Source: Choanephora cucurbitarum
Lineage: Eukaryota > Mucoromycota > Mucoromycetes > Mucorales > Choanephoraceae
Assembly (NCBI GenBank): GCA_025331435.1
Contig: JAIWNI010000030.1
Location: forward strand, 248,001 to 312,000
DNA: 64,000 nucleotides
Direction of reading: 5' to 3'
Below, in pieces: positions 12,421 to 23,564 of this stretch. Numbering within the stretch: position 1 is the first letter of the stretch; every line of letters starts with the position of its first letter. The notes beneath the pieces were generated by a model, which worked only from the letters and a program-made list of their open reading frames with translations, ran no database searches and was not told where the DNA came from. The translations under genes and the position numbers were made by a program.

Positions 12421-14083
12421 TCAAGCTGCTCCTGCAGCTAGTCCAATAGTGCCTCTTCTCTGATCTTGCCACCCAATTGCAGTGGCACTACATCCACGAG
12501 GCCATCTAGCACTTTTACCGTACAGGTACTCAATCTCCTGCATAAACTCCACAAAATAATTCCAATTGGTAGTTGCTCTTTGTGACTTCTCAAAACCTCC
12601 ATTGGGCCAAACAAATGAAGGGTGGTCTTTATGAGTCATGAAAGCCTGGCGCAATACCATAAACCGGTATCCTTCTGCGTTCAAATGCAAAGCATGCGAT
12701 TGCTTATCGCCACCTTGGTTTTTGAATCGAGCATCATAGAGAGGTGCAGATCGATGAACAATGTAGTAAGGCTCCCATTGCGATTCATAGCATACTTCGT
12801 AAGCTAATGGATCGCCCATAATTAAGGGACGGACCATGGCAATCTGTGTTGCAAGTGTAGGTCCATGCCCAGCTCCTGGATCAGTTATATAAGCAATGTC
12901 CTTGCCCACAAGACGACGAAGCTCATCATAGTCTTTAGGAAGTGGAAGATCAGCATACTGTTGGCGAATGGCAAAGCAAGGTACAACCCAGGCAGTTGGA
13001 GGCATAGAGTCAGAGTTATAGATAGCATAAGGGATGACTTGTGATCGAGCAAGAGTATAAAGGTTTTTTGATGGAGTAAAATCAGCGTCAATTACAAACA
13101 AAAAGTCAGTTGTTGATTCTGTAATTGCAAGATTGCGCAGATGATTGATAGGATAAGCAAGATGCATATTGTCAAGATAATTTGGCTTGACAATAGTAAT
13201 AGTAACGCGCGCATATAAACTCAAGTGCTCTTCATCCTCAAAATAAAGTATCAGATCTTCAATATCGGTTGGGTTTGTTAGATAACTTGGAAAGAAAAAA
13301 ACATATGTGTGAATCTAAACCCACTAATATTAACAGAAAAAAAACACTTACATTGCAACAGAAATAGGTCCTTCCCAAACTTCAATTGCTTTTGCAAATG
13401 TATCTAAGCGGTTAACTGTAAACTGGCTAATTAAAGTGATATCTGTCTCTTTGTTTTGAACTTCTTTGATTGCTGATTGAACAAGAATGATTTCTTTGTT
13501 TTGATTTTTACGCTCTAGCTCTAAACATCAATAACTTTGTTTTTCTCTTTCACAGATTCTTCAGTATCTGACCTTTCATTTGATTTTGTACTTCCTTTGC
13601 CAAAATCAAAGCATTTGTTCTCAAATCTATCTCTGCCAAATTTTGACACATAATTTCAGAATCTGAGCACTCTGTTGTACCTTCTGGAATTGTCAACCAT
13701 TCTGAGTCATCTATACTGTTTTCAATCCTGATCCTCAGTTGACATCCTTTAGTTAACTCAATCAGAGCAAGATCTCGAAATACTCTTGCTTCTGATAAAT
13801 CTGGCCAGGTGTATACTTGATTTGGCTTCCATATCGAGCATCTTTCTGCAGAGTTACAGAGAGTTGCTGAACACGCGCTCTCATGTCTTGTGTATGTTGG
13901 CTGATGCTTCAACTTCCTTATTCTGCTCTCTTTGTTGTTAGGAGAAAGAAAGAAATACAGAAAAAACAATGTAGCGCTAACGAAGATGAGGGCCCTCTTA
14001 TGGCCTCTGCCTTCGACTGATCCCGGTAAAGATCGAGATGGTTTATTAGATGTCTTATAATGGCGACGTACGTTGCTGTACAT
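12421..14083 (-). CDS. GT49 (LARGE/B4GAT1-like) glycosyltransferase, type II membrane protein
   Basis: Predicted Golgi glycosyltransferase. Exons 14083-13573, 13520-13352 and 13285-12421 join in frame to 514 aa. N-terminus: short basic cytosolic tail, one membrane anchor (about residues 31-46, LIFVSATLFFLYFFL), then a lumenal stem with a Cys-rich patch. Catalytic domain: ITLISQFTVNRLDTF, WEGPISVAIYL, and the DxD metal/nucleotide-sugar motif at FVIDADF (D293, D295), followed by YDARFKNQGGDK and WPNGG. This order matches GT49, known from animal B4GAT1 and the second domain of LARGE, which build glucuronyl/xylosyl glycans. Donor and acceptor in a fungus are unknown. The first intron donor is GTCAGA, so that junction is the least certain; the second is standard. 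Confidence 0.82.
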
Positions 14084-14478
14084 CCAATCTATTATGAAAA
14101 AGGAAAAGAAGGAACATGAACATTATTCTCAAAGTGACTGTGCACATACTTTTTAAAAAAAGCCATGCTCTTCACTCTTAATCAACCACTTTATCGAAGG
14201 TGGATCGAATGGATTCTCTTCTAAAGCGTTTGTTACTCGCTTTCAAAATCAGGAGAACTCTTTTTGTTATATGAAGCTGTGTTTGTACAATTCTCTCCTT
14301 TGGTGTCAATCAGGAACTTGGGCTTATAAGACGTACATGGTCAATTGAAATCACCAACTACTAGTATCAAACATACACATAGCACTTGAGAAAAAAAAAG
14401 AGGCATACAGAATACTATATACACAGATTATTGAAAAAGGAGTATTATATGATACATTTCTTATTGAAATTTGTCAGA
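14084..14478. other. Intergenic interval between GT49 and HOT genes
   Basis: 395 bp holding the promoter of the GT49 gene and the 3' end of the HOT gene (both minus). No specific element recognised. Confidence 0.45.
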
Positions 14479-16238
14479 TTAATAGTTCTTCAAAGCACCT
14501 TCGAAGATAGAAGCAAGTTGTTCACGAGCGGGTGCACGGGTGGGTGCAAGCTTTGTTACACGATGTTGAGGCATAGCACCTTCAACAAGGGCTGGAATGT
14601 GAGAAGAGTCATAACCAATGGCAGTCAAACCATTAGGAACACCCAAATCTTCAAGGAAGCGAGTCAATTTCTCGGCTAGGACTTCACCAGCAGTTGAGTG
14701 CTTGATATGAGCAGGGTCTGCTCCGAAAGCAGCAGCAGCATCAATATGACGGTCAGGGCAGGCAGCAGCAGTGAATCTGAAGACAGATGGAGCAGTCAAA
14801 GCAACAGACACTCCGTGGGGCTAAAAACAAGTTGAATAAACATGTACGCGATTTCATTTATAAACACTTACGATAATAGCATGATCAACATTATAACCGG
14901 GATGCTTGTAGGTCTTGTTAAGACCACTGATAGGATAACTCAAACCATGACAAAGGTGAACACCTGCATTACCAAAACCAATACCAGCAAAAGTAGCAGC
15001 CAATAACATTTGACTTTGAGCTTCATGATCCTCAGGATCCTTGACAGCACGAGGCAAATACTCGACAACCATCTTCAAAGCATGAAGGGACCAAACATCA
15101 CTGATAGGGTTAGATCCCTGGTAAGCAGGTCTTTCGATAGGATCTTTAGGACGAGGAGAACGTTCATTGTAAGGCAATGCAGTATATGATTCAAGAGCAT
15201 GACTATAGACTCAATTTAGTTCGTTTGATTTTTCTTTGGATAAAACAATCAACATACCACAAGACATCTAAACCACTAGAAGCATGAACTTGAGAAGGCA
15301 TACTACGGGTATTCAAAGGATCGACAATACCAAGAAGAGGCTTAAGGGCACGGTGGGCAATACCTGTCTTAGTGTGGAGGGGTTCATAATCGAAGATGGC
15401 AGTACCAGTTGTTTCTGAACCAGTACCAGCAGTTGTGGGAACTAGATTGAAAAGGGTAATACATTAGAGACTTTATCTTGCATTACTATCAATGACATAC
15501 CAGCAATCAAAGGATGCAACTTCTTCTTGATAGGCAAACCTTTACCAATAGGAGCATTGACAAAATCCAAGAAATCTGCTTCGGGGTGAGCACTGTAAAG
15601 ACTAGCGGCCTTTGCTGTATCAATGACAGAGCCACCACCAACAGCAACAAATGCATCAGGGTTATGAGAACGAGCAAAGTCAATGGCAGACTTGAAACTG
15701 GTGTCTGTGGGTTCGACTCGGACAGTGTCATAAACGACATAGTTAACCTTGTTCTTTTCCAATGATTCAACAACGGCCTTAAGGGGATGAAGCTTGGCAA
15801 TCTACCAAAAAAGCGTGAGAAAAAAACACGATTCAATTGGCGACAATAACATACTGTGCTATCCGTATAAACAGCTACTTTCTTTGCTTGCAAGTTATTC
15901 AAATCCATACCAATTTCACTAATTGATAATCAATTGTTTGAGTACTCCATTCATCCCTCTAAGAAAAAGATGCACTCTTTCAAATAATAATAAAAAAGAC
16001 CCTTATTTTACCTTGTGACACCAGGGCCAAAACGAATGTTACTAGCAGCCATTTCGAATGCATAATCAGTTGAATCCTTAGCGCTGGCATAGTTACGCCC
16101 ATACTTTAGGAGACTAGAGAAAGCACCAGCAGTAGGACCATGGGAATGGGCATGAGAGTGACAGGGACAACTACTGGCACCAGCCTGTAGCATTCCTAAA
16201 AGACGAGTAACGTTGGATCTTGAAGCAGCAGCAGCCAT
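14479..16238 (-). CDS. Hydroxyacid-oxoacid transhydrogenase, mitochondrial (iron-type ADH family)
   Basis: Homologue of animal ADHFE1/HOT, which couples 4-hydroxybutyrate oxidation to reduction of 2-oxoglutarate in mitochondria. Six exons, 16238-16012, 15918-15855, 15801-15501, 15441-15258, 15202-14872 and 14820-14479, all phase-consistent, give 482 aa. N-terminus is basic/Ala/Ser-rich and contains a [12 protein letters not shown] segment placed like the Cys/His segment of animal HOT. Family blocks: [31 protein letters not shown] (cofactor loop), [33 protein letters not shown], and the metal-binding stretch [19 protein letters not shown]. Near full-length agreement with ADHFE1 distinguishes it from other iron ADHs. 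The mitochondrial location is inferred from family and N-terminus. Confidence 0.95.
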
Positions 16239-16569
16239 TATTTTAACTGATACAAGAAGAAAAAAGAATGGAAATCACAGAAATACAAAGAAAAGAGAAG
16301 AAAAGAAAAGAGAAGAAAAGAAAAGGAAAAAAAAAGAGAAAAGAATAAGACAGCAAACAGGTTTATTGATGAGAACAGTGCCTGCTTATAAAGTTCATAT
16401 TTCTCCACGGTCACATGATTCATCTGTCATTGCCAACTCTTGTAAAACAAAAAAAGCGTATTCTATTACATATTAACAAAGCAAGAGATAAGATTAAAGC
16501 CATACTTTTCTTGTTTTTATTAAGAGAAGTGATTGTCAGTCTATAGAAGAGTGCAGGTTTGGATGTGCT
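16239..16569. other. Promoter interval of HOT gene with A/G-rich tract
   Basis: 331 bp between the HOT start and the stop of the WAC/DDT gene. It includes a purine-rich A/AG repeat-like tract around 16284-16350, which would be a pyrimidine tract in the HOT 5' leader. No gene seen. Confidence 0.45.
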
Positions 16570-19500
16570 TTAAGCAAGCTTATTTACATAGGCAAGCCAT
16601 GAACCAGGAGGGAACTGAGGAATAGCCTTGCTACGGGTGTTGCGACGCGTTGTCTCAAACTTGTTCAATGACGCTTGATCCTACAAAAAAAAAGGTACTC
16701 AGAAAACTCAGTACGCCATTATCTATTTTGAGAGAAGTGATCGTCCTACCGCCGCTCTTTTCTTCATTCCATTCATGATGTTACTCAATTGCTTTTCTAT
16801 TTCGCGCTTCAATCTAAATTCTCGAACACCTTTTGGATTTAACCATTCTAATAGTTTTTGTATCTATTTTCAGAGGAAAAGGGTTCAGTACGCTTCTTTT
16901 GAGTGGATCGATTGATATGACAGTGCGCACTTACATCTTCAGGTTCAGCATAGCAATGCCACCATTCTTTTGCCTTTATGGTATCACCAGTCTTTAATGC
17001 TTCTATACGCTCTAATAGAAACTTGGCTTCCGAACCAAACCCTTGTGCTTCCATCAACTGCTTTACAAATTTTATACCTCCCCCACGCCCGCATGGCAGA
17101 GGAATGGTCTTGTCTATGGATTCTTCAAAATCTCGCTCTTGTAAGATGTAGATGTCTGTGTCACTAGGGCATTGTACAAACAGTTTCCCAGATCCGTGCA
17201 ACAATGTACCCCCAATATCGTCCAAATAATAATAACGGTTGTAAAATTTGTCGCGACCAAGAGGCTTAATGCGGTGTGTGTTGTACTTGCGCAAATCACG
17301 TTCAACTTGTTCATCCTTCCTCAACACAGCTCGCTCATCTTCATCTAAACGTTTTCTAGCCTCATTTCTGATTTTGATTTCTTGGTTACGAGCACGAGCC
17401 TCTTCGCGTTGAAGATGGTGTAGTTTCATTCTCTTTGCTTCTCTTTGTTCTCTCTCAGCCTGATGGCGCTTCATAGCTGCCTGTCTGGATTCATGACGAG
17501 ACAAATGCTCTGCCTGACGTTGAGCTCTGCGACTATGAAAAAATAAAAAAGAATCTATCATCATTATCTGTAAAGAAAAAAAATCAAGTCATTTGCTTAC
17601 AGATCACTGTCTTCATCATCACTGGCATCTAAGTTGTCTTCTGAATCACTACTGCTGCTATCGAGGCCTTGGTTTTCTAATAGGTGATTATTTTCATCAT
17701 TCTGCTTTTCGTCCAGTTCTCTTCGCTCGGCATGTATACGCTTCTTCTCACGGCTTATGTCAATCTTTTGTTTACGAAGTTCAGTCATTTGCTCTTGACA
17801 TTCGTCCAGGTAATTCTTGATAACAAATGACTCGTTGGCTACACTAAGAAGCAATTCAAACAACTTGATTTTGTCACGAATGCTCAATGTAGCATAGGCT
17901 TCTTCACGTTCTTCTAGAGTTGAAGAAGAGCTAGGTACAAGTGTGCTCAAAATGCGATCCAGGTCGTCTAACAATTCCATGGGCGCCAATTGATTGACAA
18001 AACCAATCAATATATCCTCCCAACCGATACGCTCTTCAGCTGTATCTACTGTACCATTATCCCAATTAGAACCAACAGCCTCTACTTCTGCGCTTCCACA
18101 TCCTCTCTCTACAATTGATTCTCTACGTTGAATAGCTGGACGAGCCTTCCAAACATGTTGGTCATCTTCATCCTCGCTGTTGTATTGGCTGGAAGGCTCA
18201 GAGGAATAAGGGTGACCTGACGAGGGTAGGTTGGATCGAGACGCCTGATATCCAGATCCATACAAAGAGAGAGCTGCAGCCATTGCTGTTGATCCATGAC
18301 CTAAACTTTCTTTCTTTAACCGATCTCTTTGCTTAATGATAGCGTTCAATAGAGCGACATTGCTTTCGGTCATGATACTTGAGTTGCCAGGGTAGCTCAA
18401 TGCATTTTCGAAATCATCCAAGCTAAAGGGTGATAGCTTCAAAGGTTGAGAAAAGACATTAAGGAAAGACCAGACCATTAAAAACGAACCGAAACAATCG
18501 TCAGGAACAACACTCTGTGTTTTGGGTGATGGGTAGAGAGGCATCCCTCCTGTAGGATTTTGAGCCTCAGCGTTGGCATTTGGTGTACCTGGTGTCATGT
18601 CTGTAATTTTGCCCAAGCCTGAAGGATCACGTCTATAAACAGGTACATTCAAATCCTCCATTGGGTATTTAAGTATCCCTTCTACTTTTTTTGTATCAAT
18701 AGAAGGCAAAACTTGATCTTCTGTTGCATTTCTGTTTGCTTCTGCAGCCAGAGATGCGTTGGCTTCGTTTCGCTTCTTTCTGGATTTCATATACACTTTG
18801 TCTCGAGCCACTTGTAAATCGTCAGGAAGAGTTGTGTCGATGTTGAATTTTTCTGCCATGTCTTCCTAAAAAAAAGAAAGACAGATAAAGATGATTTAGA
18901 TAAAGGCGTATTGTGCTTAGTGTTAGTGTATGCTTACTCGAATGATCCATGGTGCGCCTATGTAGGTATCTTTTGTAGTATACTCTTTGATAAACTTTTT
19001 GAGAAAGTTCTTAGAGAACGCAAAACGATCGCGCCTAGTTGTTGGTGTTTAGCCATCAAATGCTGCAGTTCAATAGTAAATACTCCTTCTCTTACTTGAT
19101 TTTGTCAGCAGATACAATTTTGATGCAATCATCCTGATCAATGCCTTCAGAGTTTTCATCTATCAACTGAACCTTATAGTATTCTATATCAGCTGTGTCC
19201 TCTTTTCCATCCTTCTCGGGTTGAACATTTTCTTCCAAAATTCTTGCATTGTATCTGTCAAAGATCGACAAATGAAAGAAAAGAATTAGATAATGCAAAA
19301 GAGATTTCACTTCAAAAAAGGGAATCTTACGTGTGATTGTCATCCCAAACACAGTTAACTGGCTCTCCTTTGACAAAGCGATTAACAAACTGTTGATAGA
19401 CATTATCCACAACAGCATCCAGACGTGAGGTTTCTAAAATAGGGGGAAGTAATGAATAAGTAGGTTGATTTGTGGATAACATAACGTGCAATTGACTTAC

Positions 19501-19953
19501 GAAATTGAAGATGCATAAGTACACGTTTTTGGAGAGGTTCGGGTAGTTTATCTGATACTCTTTCTTTCTCGGCTTTCTCGCTTTCTAGTGCTTGTTTGAA
19601 TGTCAAGCTGGATTTGCCTGTAAATTCGCATTGCCAGATAGGTCTTCTATAAAGAGAGATTCGCTTGAGGTACTCTCTGTAATAAAAAAAAAGAAGGATA
19701 ATTAAGGATATTATGCTAACTAGCGTTACAGATAAATTTCCTAAAAAAAAAGAGAAAAAACGCGTCCTTTTCAACTACGCGTATAATGTGTGATTCGAGC
19801 TATTTTTTTTTAAAAAAAAGGATACGAATAATCTGTAAAGATCTCTTTAGAAGAAGGCAAGTACCAAGCAGTGCTGTTTCTTGACTCTTTCTTTGTTTCG
19901 TCATACACTGGTGTTTTAACTGGCTCAAATCTTTTGCGTTTAAGTAATGGCAT
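16570..19953 (-). CDS. ITC1: WAC/DDT/WHIM chromatin-remodelling subunit (Itc1/Acf1/WSTF type)
   Basis: Accessory subunit of an ISWI remodeller (yeast Isw2-Itc1, animal ACF1/WSTF). Nine exons, 19953-19826, 19676-19501, 19433-19331, 19254-19096, 19034-18938, 18865-17601, 17532-16935, 16863-16750 and 16680-16570, join in frame to 916 aa. Order: basic start MPLLKRKRFEP; WAC domain (SEYLKRISLYRRPIWQCEFT, TGKSSLTFKQALESE); DDT domain around FGSFLMVWSFLNVFSQPLKL; WHIM1 (SIRDKIKLFELLLSVANES); a charged helical region; WHIM2-like block HRIKPLGRDKFYNRYYYLDD with WWHCYAEPED. No PHD finger or bromodomain is visible, as in Itc1 and unlike ACF1/WSTF. Expected nuclear role: nucleosome spacing. The gene symbol follows the yeast protein and is an inference. 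Confidence 0.88.
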
Positions 19954-20911
19954 GACAAAGATCGATGACTATGAAGACAGAGAAAGAGAGAAAGAAATGA
20001 TAGGTTGTATCGATTAGAAGGGTTTGATAATAGACTGCGTGGCTTATGAGGGTTGTCATCTGCCTTTTTTTTAACCTACCTATATTCCTATACGATAAAT
20101 ATTTGGGGAAGTGTATATCTGAATGAAGAAGTCAAGATAAAGAAGAAAAGAAGGAAAGGAACTGAACTGCAGGCAAAAAAACTATATCGACTAAAGCCTT
20201 TATTTTTTTCCTGCGTTAAAAGTTCAGAAAAAAGTCAGAACAAAAGAAAAAGAGAGTATGACAAAAATTTTACTATGCCAACTGTTTTGATCCAAAAAAG
20301 GCAAACCAATTGTGATTTACATAAAGAAGTTCAAGGAAACAAGATGAGACATTGCCACTTTATGAAGATATTCATTACCAAAACAAAACTTGCTGTATCA
20401 CTTGTGGAACTATATCGTCTTTTTTTTTTTATTGAAGGGAGCATGTTATGACTTGAACTAATCTGATACCTTCACATTTGGTCAGCTATAAACACTGAAC
20501 TGACTTTGAGGGACATTGAAGAATATTTTAATAAGACAGGTTGGCATGATTACTATGAAATAGTGTGTTCTTTTCATTGACAATTAGTGCATGCAATATA
20601 TTGATCAATAGAAGGTTTGATTCATAACAGTAAAAGAAAGCGTTTTCTGTTACCTTTCTGCATGAAAGGGAGAGCGGTAACTAGTTTTCAAATGAACCTT
20701 GAACCATTTTTCTTTGAATGGTTTGTTAATGGAATTTTCCCTTATTCAAGAGGAAAGAGATGATATAATTTCACAAGCGATTGGGCAAGTTTTATTTTAG
20801 TAATAAATATCTTCATAAAGTGACAATATATACCGTTCTTACTGTAAGAAAAAATAACAAATTAAGCGTATAATACAGAGTTGTTTACAAAAGCAATAAT
20901 TATAATACAAT
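19954..20911. other. Intergenic interval
   Basis: 958 bp with the upstream region of the WAC/DDT gene and the 3' end of the second SulP gene. A 132-codon plus-strand open frame near 20053-20451 starts only at TTG, is Lys/Asn-rich and carries no motif; I do not call it a gene. Confidence 0.5.
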
Positions 20912-23564
20912 TTAGGCAGCTTCTGATTGATCGAGATGGCATTGTAAGAGAGCTGCACGGGTTGCGTCATGAACTGTTTGGAAAAAGAAAGGGTATCTAT
21001 CATGAACAGCAACAATCCTATCAGTCACTGCGGGACCAATCTTGTTCTTGCAATAGCACCAACTGGGTGAAGTGTTTCCCATTTCTGTCTGACTTATTCC
21101 ATCTTCAGAGCCATCATACTGGGGCCTATTTCCAATGAAGCATCTTGGTAACATATGGTTGTGTGGCTTCTTCTGAACCTTCTCAATTTCGACTACTTGT
21201 TCGTACTCCTCGTGATGCTTTGATCTGTCTCCATGATAGATAGATTCTATTTCAGGTTGAACATCATTCGTACAACATCCTTCAACGCCTGGGCGATGAC
21301 CTCCTTCCGAAACCCCATGTCGAAGGTCTGACAAGAATCGACCATTCATTTTTGAGTCGCGACGTTGGTTACCAAATCCAGCAAACAAGAGAGTCTTTCT
21401 AACTAGCATTGAATATCCAGTAACAATGTACCAATTGACAGACTGTCCGGCATATCTCTCTGCTGCAATGGCTGTATCAATCAAGGCCTCCATACCAGAA
21501 TAGTCAAGCTGATGTACACCGGATAAATCAAGGACCACAGAGTGCAACAGTGGCTTTTCTAAGCTTTTGCCAACAGAACTAGCATTATTCCAAGATCGAT
21601 CACCAAGTCTTTCAGAAGGTAGGTTACCGCAACGAGTACTTGATTTAATTTCTTGAATCAGTTTGTCAAAAACAAAAGCAGCATTTTGAAACACTATGTT
21701 TTCTTGAGGCTGGAAACACAAGATTCCCTTGGCCACAGGTCGAAGATATGGGCCTACAGTTGGGTGATTGTTGGGAAAAAAGACGACGTGTTCGTCCATT
21801 CTATTGTTGCTGCTTTCATTGCCCTGTATCTTCAGTTTCTCGTCAGTTAGTTCAAGATCAATGTCGAGTCTCTCTAGAAAAGCATAGTTTGGTCTTGCGG
21901 AGCGGTAGAGTTGCACAATAATAGAGAGAATGATAGGAACATAAACTGAGACATCAATACGAGCGAAAAGCGAAATAACATAAGCACAAGCAAATATCAA
22001 GAATTCACTAGGATGCATGTCCCAATATTTTCTCCATACAGTTGGACCTGAAATCAAGTCAGTTACTGAATAAGCAATAATGGAAGAAAGAGCTGCAGTT
22101 GAAACATAGGTAAAAGCAGGTGTGAAAAAAAACAGAGACAGTAATGCGATGATGCCCATAAAGAAGCTTGATAAGGGAGTTCGAGCTCCTGACTTGAAAT
22201 TAACTGCACTACGAGAGAAAGCACCTAAGCTAGGAAAAGCACAAAAGAAAGACGAGAACACATTGGATAGACCGATAGCTAGGATTTCTTGGCTCATATC
22301 GACTACAAATCAGACAACAAAGAATAGGTTAGTTTGTGGATTAAAAGTTGGATCATTGTACAACATACCTTTATAATCTGCTAGTTTTCCGAGACTGTTG
22401 GAGATGGTACCGTGTTCCATAATCAACAAAATAACAATACCAGGTAAATCAGCCAAGAAGAAACTAACCACATCCGTTTTGATGGTAGGAACAGCCATAT
22501 GACCTAGACCTGCTGGAATTTCTCCCAAAACAGTAACAGGACTAGAGGTAAAATAACCAAAACGATTGATCATAAAACAGATGAGAGTACTAAATATGAG
22601 TACAACCACTGATCTACTTGTATTGAAGAAGAAAATCCATCGATTGTATTGGGGATAACGGCGCATCAGGTACTCAGATAGATACTTTACCAAATAAAGG
22701 TAGATTATAGCGGACAGTCCGAAAGCAGCATCCACGCTAGCATGGTTTAGATTTGCTAGTGTCTTTCCAAACACAAGGTAAGGGGCTTCCGAGGTATTGA
22801 TACCGGGTATGCCAAAGATTTTGTTTAGCTGGTTGATCACAATGGTAATTCCACTTCCACCCATAAAGCCAGCAATGGCAGGTTGACAGATAAAATGAAA
22901 CAAGTCACCAAGGCGAAATATACCAATGAAAAGTGTGATGAAACCAGCAAACAAACTAAGCATAATGGAAGCATCAGCTGCAGTCCATTCGCCTGACAGG
23001 TATTGCTCAGTCAGATAAAACTTGCCCATGACTTGTCCCACCATCAGGGCCATAACAGCACTGACACCTAATATAGAATGTTCAGTAATCATTGTTAAAT
23101 TTCTTTGATCTAAATGCCATATATATATAAATTTAAGCAAAGTACCTATGCTGATATCTTTAGAAGTTCCGAAAAGAGGGTACAATAACACTCCCACAAA
23201 ATTGGTATACAAGCCAAAGACAGGAGGAAGATTCGCAATTTTAGCTAGAGAGAAGACAATAAGTATTTGCTTGGAAGTAATAAAAGAACCAGTCGTATGA
23301 GCACTATGTACCATAAGCTAAGCTTTGCGGGATAACAAGGATGCCAACTGTAAGAGCTGCCAAAATATCTCCAGAAAACCAAGTCATATTGTAACTGGGT
23401 AACCAATCAACAATAGGAAATAAATTCTTCACATATGTCTGAGCCATTCTAGGCAATTGCTTGATGCCATATTTTAGTTGATCAGTGTATCTGATAGGTG
23501 GGTTGTCCACATATATAGTTGACATTTCGGAGTGTTGTGTTCTTGAAATGAAAGCAGTTGACAA
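20912..23564 (-). CDS. SulP sulfate permease (SUL1/SUL2-like) with STAS domain and long tail
   Basis: Plasma-membrane sulfate/proton symporter family. Exons 23564-23312, 23244-23146, 23067-22369 and 22302-20912 join in frame to 813 aa, close to yeast Sul1/Sul2. Blocks: WLPSYNMTWFSGDILAALTV, VIPQSLAYA|KIANLPPVFGLY, FGTSKDISIG|VSAVMAL, FSRSAVNFKSGARTPLSS, then about 10-12 hydrophobic helices. The C-terminal STAS domain contains HSVVLDLSGVHQLDYSGMEAL and is split by a polar insert rich in Ser/Arg/Asn. About 170 further residues follow, with acidic and His-containing stretches. It belongs to a different branch from the SulP protein at 8206-10701: the signature differs (GTSKDISIG versus GMSRQMSVG) and introns fall elsewhere. 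Confidence 0.94.

Noticed and set aside
20053..20451. 132-codon plus-strand frame
   Set aside because: Begins at TTG, Lys/Asn-rich, lies in the promoter region of the WAC/DDT gene, no motif.
20661..20676. CATGAAAGGGAGAGC shared with 34186-34200, shorter match near 42612
   Set aside because: Looked like dispersed copies of the relic, but a shared 15-mer is near chance expectation in 64 kb and the flanks do not match.
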